Assembly: GCF_963662255.1 (NCBI RefSeq)
Contig: NC_085055.1
Span: 20,880,704 to 20,944,703 of the forward strand
Length of the DNA stretch: 64,000 nt
DNA from: Cinclus cinclus
Taxonomy: Eukaryota; Chordata; Aves; Passeriformes; Cinclidae
Reading direction: 5' to 3'
A model generated the notes under the pieces. That model ran no database searches. It worked only from the letters and a program-made list of their open reading frames with translations, and was not told where the DNA came from. The position numbers were made by a program, and so were the translations under genes. Within the stretch, counting starts at the first letter, position 1; every line of letters begins with the position of its first letter. This document shows, in pieces, positions 24,670-33,120 of the stretch.

Positions 24670-26247
24670 AAACCATCACTCCTCTAAACTCACTTCTCCC
24701 TGAAAAATGAGTCACATTTTCCAAAGGTTCGTGCTCCCACACTTTTATTTTGGCTTTTGCCAGGAAAAAATGGCTCTACCCCATCCTCCCAGGTCAATCC
24801 CACCTGTAGAAATTGTGCCTGAAGGGGGTTGCTTAGACACCAAGGAAGGAGAGGGATGGCCCTCCAGATTCCCAAATCCCTCTTAAATAAATGGAATGAG
24901 GTGGTCACCCATGGCCAGCTGTGCAAAAATCCCATATAACCCCAAGAGTGAGCAATCCCCTTCCAGATACTCTCTTTCCCAGGATTATGCCAATCCACCC
25001 AATTCCTTAAAGAGAAGCCCAGCTTTCAGATTTCTCCTGAGTCTCTCTGAACAGCTGGTTTTAACTTGGGAGCAGAAAGGTGGGGATAAGTCTCCGTCAT
25101 CCAGTGTTTGCCGTGTGCACAATGCTATCTCCTGCAAACACAGCAGCTGCTGAGCTGGCTGCAGCTCAGAATTTGGGGTTCACTGGGAGAAGGGAGCCCT
25201 CTGCACACAGGGTTTGTGTACTCTGTGTTTTGGCCAGGGGCTCCTTCTTGCCCTGTGCTCCTCCAAAGTCACTCTAGCGTAAGGCCAGCCAAGGGCTGGT
25301 GATTGTTGGAGCAGGAGCATGACACAAGGGAACACTTCTCTCCTCTCCTCTCCTCTCCTCTCCTCTCCTCTCCTCTCCTCTCCTCTCCTCTCCTCTCCTC
25401 TCCTCTCCTCTCCTCTCCTCTCCTCTCCTCTCCTCTCCTCTCCTCTCCTCTCCTCTCCTCTCCTCTCCTCTCCTCTCCTCTCCTCTCCTCTCCTCTCCTC
25501 TCCTCTCCTCTCCTCTCCCTGCCCTAGTGTGGCGCTCTCGTGGCTCAGCCCCAGCCAGGAGTTTCATGCTCTTGTGCCGTCCACTCCGGTTTAGCTTTGT
25601 TCCACTCTCTGTTAGAGCAGAATTTTCTTGCCCATGGATTTTCCTCCATGACTTTGACCTCCCAGCACTGAGGAGATTCAGGGGAGGTGTGTTACAGCCC
25701 AGGAAGTGTTCCCTGTTTCCCACATGGACAGCCCCAATTGCTCCCCACTCCTTTTGACCACCCGCACTCCTTGCTCTGCTCCCATCCTCATCTCTGCTCT
25801 CCAGTTTCTCTCTGTCACTGGAAACAAGTGAGGATTTGCCTTTTCTTCCCTATGACTTGACTCTCTGGGAGTGTCCATGAGGGGAGGGATGGGACTGGGG
25901 AACTTCACCACTCCAGCTCCCTTCACAAATGAGCTCAAAGAAGAGGCACTTCCAAGGCTCTGCTCTGTTATTTGGTGGCTCCATGAGTCCAATCCCATCC
26001 TATTCCTCTCTCCTGCCTGACAGGAGGGGAGGAATCCTGCCAGGAGAGGAAAAACCTTGCCAGGACATGGAGCAAAGCAGGGCACCAAGCACAGCCAATC
26101 TCACCATGGGAGGTATCTCTTGTGCTCACTCCTGTGAGTCCCAGGAGAAGCTGGGAAAGAGCAGGAGATGCTGGCTGCATTTGGGGAGGGTCAGGAGGAG
26201 GTGGGGAAGCTGCTGGAGCAGGTGCTGAGCAGAGTCTGGGTCTGCAG
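24670..26247. other. A4GNT-DZIP1L interval
   Basis: Holds the (TCTCC)n array. The expected DZIP1L N-terminal domain (VDWRR motif) was sought here on the + strand and not found. Confidence 0.5.
25338..25518. repeat. (TCTCC)n microsatellite, about 36 copies
   Basis: Uninterrupted pentanucleotide, polypyrimidine on the + strand. It lies between A4GNT and the DZIP1L-like remnant. The unit is a mirror repeat. Open frames over it (LLSSP and GEERR repeats) are artefacts of the array. Confidence 0.97.
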
Positions 26248-26452
26248 TACCTGCTGCACTGCCAGGAGCACCGGGCACCAGCCTGGCCACCCACACCCGG
26301 TGCCTGCAGGATGCCCACATCGATCTGGCTGCTCCCAGCAGCAGGGATGGAGCAGCACAGCTCTGGAGGGAAAAGGAGGAGAGCAGGAGGTGGAAGAAGC
26401 TGATTTTACCACAGCAACTCTTCCTGCAGCTGGTCCCAGAACTTGCTGCAAG
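26248..26452 (+). pseudogene. DZIP1L: DZIP1L-like exon with two frame shifts (YLLHCQE...KEESRRWKKLI)
   Basis: The putative exon lies between a tctgcag acceptor (ending 26247) and a CTGCAAG|gtgcgt donor (26453). Frame 1 reads YLLHCQEH. Homology then continues in a second frame, TSLATHTRCLQDAH through KEESRRWKKLILPQQLFLQ. A third frame reads AGPRTCCK just before the donor, where DZIP1L has an AG-x-x-x-Y-x-K ending. Each step fits the loss of one base. YLLH to KEES is about 42 codons here and about 44 in DZIP1. Confidence 0.7.
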
Positions 26453-27170
26453 GTGCGTGGTGGGAGGGTGTAAAACACCCCTGGGCACAGCGCTTGCTGC
26501 TGCATCCTGCCTGTGTATCCTACACCTTGGCCCCAGAAAACGTGCCAGCCAGCCCTGCTGCTTTCCCTGCTGCTGGTTTCTCACCTTCATGGAGATGGCA
26601 GATTCCCTGCCAGCCCCTGGGAAAATCAGTATTTTCAGGAGGTTCCAGCTGCAGGTGGTGAGAGCTGTGTGAGACACGGGGTCTGTGAAGGGATCTCATG
26701 TGATTCCTGTTCCCTGATGGACATATCACGCCATGGACAATTTAAGCATCCTCTAGATCAGTGAAAGGCTTCTGGATGCTCCTGGATTTGATGATTATTT
26801 TCTTTCCCCAGCTTTCCATCAGGAAGTCTTCTGGATGTGCCTCCCTTTGCCTGCTTCTGCCCCATCACCAAATCAACTCCCTCCTTGCTTCCTGGGGAGT
26901 AAATCCTCACATTCATTGCATTCAGCCCAGGCTTCCCTGGAGCACAGGACCCCCTTATAATCAGGACCTCACTGATGCTCTGGCCCCCCCATTTCACTGC
27001 TCCATTGGAAAAGCAGCATTTTTCCCTGAGCAGTGTCCCTGCTCCATCCTGGCCTCTGCCTTCCCCACTGGTTTCAGACAGAAGCAGCTCCTGACCCCTT
27101 TCCATCTCCACCCTCCCAACACATCCATGTCTTTGGAGGTCTCCCCTCTTGCTGTAAAGCACCAAAGCCC

Positions 27171-27230
27171 TGCCTGCCTTGCCAGAAATATGAGGAATGT
27201 CCCTTCCTGCAGATTCCAGTCTTTCTGCTG
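27171..27230 (+). pseudogene. Possible eroded DZIP1-type C2H2 zinc finger
   Basis: The frame reads CLPCQK-YEECPFLQIPV. The family finger is C-x2-C-DK-x-FMN-x-xFLQSHIQRRH. The C-x2-C pair, the lysine and FLQ match, but both zinc-binding histidines are absent and one codon is missing. The position, between the KEESRR exon and the coiled-coil exons, is right. The match is short and could be chance. Confidence 0.3.
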
Positions 27231-28182
27231 ACTTTTCCCTCCTCTCCAGAACCACCTCTGCCACAAATCCTTCGTGACCAACTCCTCCCTTCCAGCCCAC
27301 ATACAGTGCCAGCACACAGAGGCCACTGAGCCGGGTGAGCTCTGAGACAATTCCTGCTCACACTTTCCCAAGCAGGTTGGGATGGAGATGCTCGAAGCCA
27401 GGTGGACCACAGGAGGCAATTTTTTAATCACTTCTTTCTTCCACATTTCTGGCTGAATTATTTCTGCCTGCTGCCTTTCCCTCAAGTGAAGGACATTCTC
27501 TCACAAGTGCAGCCAAATTTGAGACCTCAGATACATTTACAGCTCCTCAGTTTCCCCAAGGATCTTCTCCACACAAAGATTCCATGGGACTGTGGGGATG
27601 TTTAGGGGTTAGTTAGGCTGGGGAGTTTGGGACAAGGTTCTGTTAGAGTGGAAAAGGGTGTCACCTTCCCTGTGTCCCCTTTTTTTGGCAAGGAATTGAG
27701 ACTCTGAAAACTGCAGCTGTGAGAGCCCTGGAGCCTCATCACAGCTTCCCCTGTGACCAGCACTTGAACTTGGCAGATAAAAAAGCTCCTTTTGCTCTTT
27801 GCTGGCAGGTTTCAACCACAGCAAATTCAACAGATTGTGCTTTGTTCCAGAGGCATTTTGCCTGCTGCACTTGGATCCAGTCAGGGCACTTGGGATGCTG
27901 GACAGGGCAAAGCCACACTGTTCTGTGAGCCACCAATCTCTTTAAATTTGCAATAAATAAATCAATAAAATAATCAGGGGCCACATGGCCGTGTTTGCTC
28001 TGGCTTTTCCTGCAGCTCAGCTACCTGCTTCTCCACCCTGAAACCCTACAGTGGCTTTGCTTGGTGCTTGAGTGAGGATTTCCCATCCCACCCAAAGCAA
28101 AATGCCAGTAATCCCAAAATCCCAGAAGGAGCTAGCAGATGGCACCACTGTTCATGGCTCCTCTGCTTCCATGAGTTTTCAG

Positions 28183-28235
28183 AGAGGCAGAAGAAGCAAA
28201 TGAAGCAAAAGGAGGAGGAGGTGGCAAAGCTGGAG
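28183..28235 (+). pseudogene. DZIP1L-like coiled-coil exon (RQKKQMKQKEEEVAKLE)
   Basis: A 53-nt open segment lies between a ttttcag acceptor and a GAG|gtgagg donor. It encodes a highly charged helix, RQKKQMKQKEEEVAKLE, as expected between the finger and the RW-EE coil of DZIP1 proteins. The (GGGAA)n array starts 32 bp downstream. Confidence 0.45.
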
Positions 28236-28266
28236 GTGAGGCTGTGAGAGACAGCTGGAATTGGAG

Positions 28267-28466
28267 AGGGAAGGGAAGGGAAGGGAAGGGAAGGGAAGGG
28301 AAGGGAAGGGAAGGGAAGGGAAGGGAAGGGAAGGGAAGGGAAGGGAAGGGAAGGGAAGGGAAGGGAAGGGAAGGGAAGGGAAGGGAAGGGAAGGGAAGGG
28401 AAGGGAAGGGAAGGGAAGGGAAGGGAAGGGAAGGGAAGGGAAGGGAAGGGAAGGGAAGGGAAGGGA
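28267..28466. repeat. (GGGAA)n microsatellite, about 40 copies
   Basis: Uninterrupted polypurine array on the + strand. It starts 32 bp after the donor of the KEEEVAKLE exon, so it sits within the DZIP1L-like gene body. Confidence 0.97.
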
Positions 28467-28608
28467 GCAGGAGTGAGGGCACTGCTGCCTGCTTGGAAAA
28501 GATTTGGGGAGGAGTGATGGAACTCAGGATGGGTGTAAGGAGTGCCCTTGGTGCTCATGCCAGTGGCACCAGGGCAGACGCCCCAGCCCTGGTGCTTTTG
28601 CTTTGCAG

Positions 28609-28770
28609 CTGAAACATCTCCTGTCCCAGTTTTCCATTGCCTTTAGGAAACAGAGAGCTTGCCAGCAAGGGGAAGAGAGCAGGAGGGATTTGGAAAGGTG
28701 GCAAGAGGAGAGGATGAAGCTGTGTGAGGAGATGGGGGGGTGCAAGGCAGCTCTTCCTGATGGCATTCCA
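28609..28770 (+). pseudogene. DZIP1L: DZIP1L-like coiled-coil exon (ERWQEERMKLCEEM)
   Basis: An open frame reads LKHLLSQ, then KQRACQQGEESRRD, then LERWQEERMKLCEEMGGCKAA. The last block aligns with the DZIP1 segment DRWKEEEKEKLVDEMEKVK. Two acceptors are possible, ctttgcag ending 28608 and gcctttag ending 28646. The second better fits the start of the homology. No convincing donor follows CKAA. The end coordinate is approximate. Confidence 0.55.
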
Positions 28771-29214
28771 CTGCTCTGGCAGGAGCAGCGCCATGGAGGG
28801 GGGAGCAGCACCCCACGGGCTCCCCAGGGCAGGACGGGATGTCCCAGCTGGCTGAGGCGCAGTGACAGGCTGACAGCCCAGAGGGACCCCCTTGCTGTGC
28901 TCCTGGGGCACACAGGTGTTCTGGGGTGCGAGGCTGGGCTCGGGCACACAGCTCTTCCCTCTTCACAGCCCAGAAAGTGCAGGAGCTGCAGGCAGAGAGT
29001 GGTGGGGTCCAGCCTGAGACCCCTGGGGGACAATGACAGCGAGGAGTCAGGGTGGTGGGTGCTAAGCCAAGGCCAGTGGGAGCAGAGGGGGGCACAGGTG
29101 AGCAGGGCAGTGCCCGTGTCCTCAGCCCTGCTGTGCCCTCCAGGACACGCCTGTGGATAGAGACGGACACGCATCCAGGCAGTTCTGGGAGCATCTGCTT
29201 TGTGGATGTCTGCT

Positions 29215-29345
29215 CTCAGCTCAGGACACCTCCCACTATCCCAAGTTGTTCAAGTCCCATCCGACCTGGCCTTGGACACTTCCAGGGATCCAGGAGGTCC
29301 CTGTTCCAGGGCCTCACAGGGAATAATTTCTTCCCAATATCCCAT
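29215..29345 (-). mobile_element. CR1 fragment, antisense (left arm of an inverted pair)
   Basis: Contains 'cacctcccactatcccaagt' and 'ccttggacacttccagggat'. It lies inside the DZIP1L-like remnant. Confidence 0.82.
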
Positions 29346-29389
29346 CTCAATCTACTCTCTGAGCATGGATGAGACTGTGCCCATGGCCA

Positions 29390-29515
29390 CAAGAAACCTT
29401 CCAGGTTGGACAGGGCTTGGAACACCCTGGGATAGTGGGAGATGTCCCTGCCCATGGCAGGGGGTGGAATGGGGTGGGCTTTAAGGTCCCCTCCAAACCA
29501 GTATGGGATTCCATT
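29390..29515 (+). mobile_element. CR1 fragment, sense (right arm of an inverted pair)
   Basis: Contains 'ccaggttggacagggcttgg', 'ctgggatagtgggagatgtc' and 'aggtcccctccaaacc'. It is complementary to the fragment about 50 bp upstream. Confidence 0.85.
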
Positions 29516-31133
29516 ATTAAATTACCAAGGGAAATAACACCAGAAATGACTGAAGTTGTGTCCCATCATGGCCAGTGAGAAGACCCAAAATTGCCACCAG
29601 CAGACTTTGTACCTGGTCCTCTACCCTTTGGAAGACATTCCAATGATAAATAAAAATCCAGAGAGCTTCCCTGGCTGGTGACGGGAAGAGGTGGCTGCAA
29701 ACCCATTTTACCACATTCCCATCTTCTCATTCCTTTTTTCCCTCAGCTCCCATTCTTGGCAGCAGCCCAAGGCCACAAACACCTGGGAAAAGAAGACAAG
29801 TTAAATAATAATATTGAAAAAAAAAGAGAGTCCTTGGCTCATTAAGAGCATTTAAGCAGATGTTTAACTCTAAGCAGCCGTAAAATATTTGCTGAGCTTA
29901 GACTAAGCCTGATTTCAAGCCCCATTTCAAGCCCATCCTGTAATGTTTTACTCTATTTGGCACTCATTAAACAGGAAGTATCACATGAATATCATCAGCA
30001 GAGTCACCCACCTGGGCGTCATCCATCAGAGCAATGTTTTAAATTCCAGTTGAGAGCATCTTTTTCTTGTCATCAGATCTGAGCGACATGTGGGGTGTGA
30101 CAGGATGGCATCTGATGGCCAGGTGATTGTGTGGTGGGAAGGAAAGGCCCTGAGCCAGTGCCTCTCAGGCATGGTCAGCTGAAGGGACACAGCTCTTGAG
30201 GAATCTCCATGCTCAATTCACTTTTTTCTGCTCTGGTTTTGAATGCATTTCATATTAATATTCTGCTGAGAAAGGAAAAATTGACAAAAATTACAAAAAA
30301 ATGATCTGTGATGCCCAGTCTGTTTCTTTACACATCCAACTGCTCACAGGAATCAAAGCTGAAGGTAATGATGGCATTTTGAAGTGAATCAATTTGGATG
30401 TAGATGCATTTTTCATAACTTCCTTCCCTTCAGAACACAATCTCTTCTCTGTCTCCCTCTCTAACAGCCATGGAGTCCCTGCAGGGAGCTGCTTGTGCTT
30501 CCCCTCACATGAGCCATGGGCTGGACACTTCCAGTCCTTCCACATCAGCACAGCTCACAAACCAGAATTGTCTCTTGGCATCACAGCCAGATCCCAAAGG
30601 AATGAGATTTCCATGAGATTTCCACCATTTTTCACAGCAAAGGGGTGACCTTTCCCCCTTCAAACTCTGCTAATGGTTATCAGCATACTAACAAGGACCT
30701 CGAGCCTGCTGTGGATCCTGCATTGCACCCCAGGGCAAGGAAATGGGGGATTTCTGCTCCTTAATGCAGGCAGAAAATAAAACCAATCCTAAACCAGGGT
30801 TGGCTGAATAGCCAAGGTGGGCACTGCGACCCCTTTGGCATCCTCCAGCCAGTGGCCTCGAGGTCAGAGGTTGTTCTCCAAGGACTGGTGCCATCCCCAA
30901 AGGGACAGCTGTGTCCATGCTTTCCATATAGGAAAAGCAGGGGTTGATCAGGACTTGCTTCCATGCTGGAGCCTCAGCTCCTTTTTGACCCTTCCAGGCT
31001 TTTTCTCACTGCAGGGACCTGGGAGGTGACCAAAGTGATGCTGATGCAGTTCCATCAGGTGTTGCTGGAGCTGGGACCATCCCTGTCCCCAGAGCACCAG
31101 GATGAAGCCAGCATTGGGCTTATGGAATTGTGT

Positions 31134-31535
31134 GGGAATGGGGATGGGGGATGGGGATGGGGGATGGGGATGGGGATGGGGATGGGGGATGGGGATGGGG
31201 ATGGGGATGGGGATGGGGATGGGGGATGGGGATGGGGATGGGGATGGGGGATGGGGATGGGGATGGGGATGGGGATGGGGATGGGGATGGGGATGGGGGA
31301 TGGGGATGGGGGATGGGGATGGGGATGGGGATGGGGATGGGGATGGGGATGGGGATGGGGGATGGGGGATGGGGATGGGGGATGGGGATGGGGATGGGGA
31401 TGGGGGATGGGGATGGGGGATGGGGATGGGGATGGGGATGGGGATGGGGGATGGGGGATGGGGATGGGGATGGGGATGGGGGATGGGGATGGGGATGGGG
31501 ATGGGGATGGGGATGGGGATGGGGATGGGGATGGG
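31134..31535. repeat. (GATGGG)n hexanucleotide array with G-quadruplex potential
   Basis: About 400 bp of GGGGAT units with scattered units carrying one extra G. Every four units supply four G-tracts of 4-5 bases separated by AT. No stop codon can form in any of the six frames. Confidence 0.95.
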
Positions 31536-31844
31536 CAGAGCTGGTGGGGTCACAGGGATGGTGAATTCCCTGGTCCCCTTGGCTGGGCAGCTCCATGAGC
31601 GGCACTACCCTGGGAAAGCTGCCCCAAGTGCTGGCTGGGATTTTGGGAAAGTTGTGAGCAGGAATTAATTGAATTAGGGGAGGAAGTTGCTGGTTTGTAG
31701 AGGGATGTAGGCTGTGAGAGCAAGGAGTTCCTTGCTCTGGGACTGCTGGGACACATCAAGGGGGAGAAGGGTCCCCCCAGCTCCTGCCCAGTCCTGGCTG
31801 ATCTGGTACCAGCACCCACCTCAGGGAGGGGGCCACCCCCACAG

Positions 31845-32071
31845 GGGGGCTGCTAAAAACCCTGCAGAGAAACCCAAACCTCCAGGAGCAGTGCCACTCC
31901 ATCCTGGAGAATGTGCTGGAGGAAAAGCTGGAGAGCCTGTGGGTCCTTCCAGTACCCCCAGCCCTGAGCCTCTCCAGGGACACAGTAACTGCCCCAAAGC
32001 GGGTTTTATTTATGGGGGGAGCGACCCAAACAGCGGTAAAAACCCACCCATCTGGAAAAATCCCCCTCTGA
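31845..32071 (+). pseudogene. DZIP1L: DZIP1L-like exon with LEEKLESL motif
   Basis: After a cccccacag acceptor the frame reads GLLKTLQRNPNLQEQ, then CHSILENVLEEKLESLWVLP and ALSLSRDT, and stops at TGA 32069-32071. DZIP1 proteins carry VEQNLMEKLETLGI followed by a GIS-D segment here. The conserved glycine after LESL or LETL is tryptophan in this copy. The true exon probably ends before the stop, but no clean donor is visible. Confidence 0.55.
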
Positions 32072-32609
32072 GAGCCAGATGGGATGGTGGAGGCAGAGCC
32101 ACAGGGTCACACGGAATAAACTTCCCACCTCTGAGGCTCCTTTTTAGGATCTCTCCAGCAAATCCGCCTCTCCAGCAGCCTTTCCTGCGCTAAATTTCCC
32201 AGGGCTCCTTCTCCCTGAGGGAAGGAGGATTTGTGAGAGCCCGGCAGCCCCTGGCACGGGGATTTCAAGGGGACGTTCACCCTCTTCATGGCAAGCATGT
32301 GAAACATCTCTTCCTGCGAGCATTCCCGAGCTGCCGGCAATGCAACACCACCACCTAGCAGGGAGCAGAGCCGGTGCAGGCACACGGACAGCCAGGGATG
32401 CTCCATGCCCAGAGCAGGGCAGCAAGCCTGCTTCGGGAGCCAAAAGCACAGGGAAGAGATGATTTTTCCCGTGAATGTCTCGTGGAGGTGTTTTTGAGGA
32501 GCGTTCTTGGGTTTGTTTGGCTGCGTGGCATGTCCCCCTTTCTCCTGGCGCGTTATTTGGGATTGCTGGGGGGTGCGGGAGGCAGCAGAGGTGCCCAAAG
32601 CCAGACCCA

Positions 32610-32630
32610 CCCCCCCCCCCCCCCCCCCCC
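32610..32630. repeat. Poly(C) tract of 21
   Basis: Uninterrupted C run. The length is likely unreliable in sequencing. Confidence 0.9.
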
Positions 32631-32983
32631 TTCACCTGTCATATTTTACATCCCCAGGACATTCCTGGTCACAAAACCCCCCTCGAGCTGTAAATACCTC
32701 CCTAGAGAAAATGCTGCACACAGTCCACAGCCTGAAACTTCCCAAAATTGACTCTTCAGCAGTCATTCCCTAAAGCAAATATGGGCTGTATGTTTGGATG
32801 TGTAATAGCTGGGAAGTGACGGGTGTCAGGGACCTTTCCTGGGATTTGGACAGGGCTTGGAGCTCGAAGGATGCTCTGAGAGATGGGTGGTGCTGCTGAG
32901 GGTTTGTGCCTTTTCCTGGGGGATGACAATGCCAGGCTCACCTGCCTCTGGTTGGGAAAAGAATCTCCACTTGGACCTGCAAG

Positions 32984-33120
32984 AGACTCCAGGCTCTGGT
33001 GAGGCATCAGCAGCATCCTAAAAATGACAAATTCCCTGCTCTCCTCCACCTGAGGGGTGAGCTGGTCCAGCAGGGATGGGAAAAGCAGGCAGTGCAAGAG
33101 GTCCAGCAGAGCTTTTCCTC
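32984..33120 (+). pseudogene. DZIP1L: DZIP1L-like exon (FPALLHLRGELVQQ)
   Basis: After cctgcaag the frame reads RLQALVRHQQHPKNDK, then FPALLHLRGELVQQGWEKQAV and QEVQQ. DZIP1 has LHRVLKSVESERHK followed by IPNFHQIREFLEHQV directly after its LETLGI block, so spacing and order agree. No later DZIP1L C-terminal exon was recognised. Confidence 0.5.

Larger units (their letters stand above)
26248..33120 (+). pseudogene. DZIP1L: DZIP1L-like gene remnant, probably a decaying pseudogene
   Basis: Pieces of a DZIP1-family protein lie colinear on the + strand between A4GNT and CLDN18, which is where I recall DZIP1L in mammals. DZIP1L is a ciliary transition-zone/basal-body coiled-coil protein with one C2H2 finger. 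In order I see YLLHCQEH (26248), KEESRRWKKLI with PQQLFLQ (26373), a possible degraded C2H2 finger (27171), a KEEEVAKLE coil (28183), ERWQEERMKLCEEM (about 28690), LEEKLESL (about 31920) and FPALLHLRGELVQQ (about 33030). These match DZIP1/DZIP1L landmarks YLLHSQE, KEE-KRRKK-I-TQQL, RWKEEE--KL-DEM, EKLE-LGI and FP-F-QIRE-L. The N-terminal domain with its D-WRR motif was not found. One exon changes reading frame twice. Simple repeats have expanded in the introns. Sequencing error or missed exons could mimic pseudogenisation. I am fairly sure of the family and less sure of inactivity. Confidence 0.68.

Noticed and set aside
28244..28612. Long GREGK-repeat protein and its antisense FPSLP-repeat counterpart
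   Set aside because: Generated entirely by the (GGGAA)n array, which has no stop codons; the same applies at 51.3, 25.3 and 61.6 kb.
31102..31668. 188-codon glycine-rich protein
   Set aside because: Translation of the GATGGG array; kept as a repeat finding rather than a gene.
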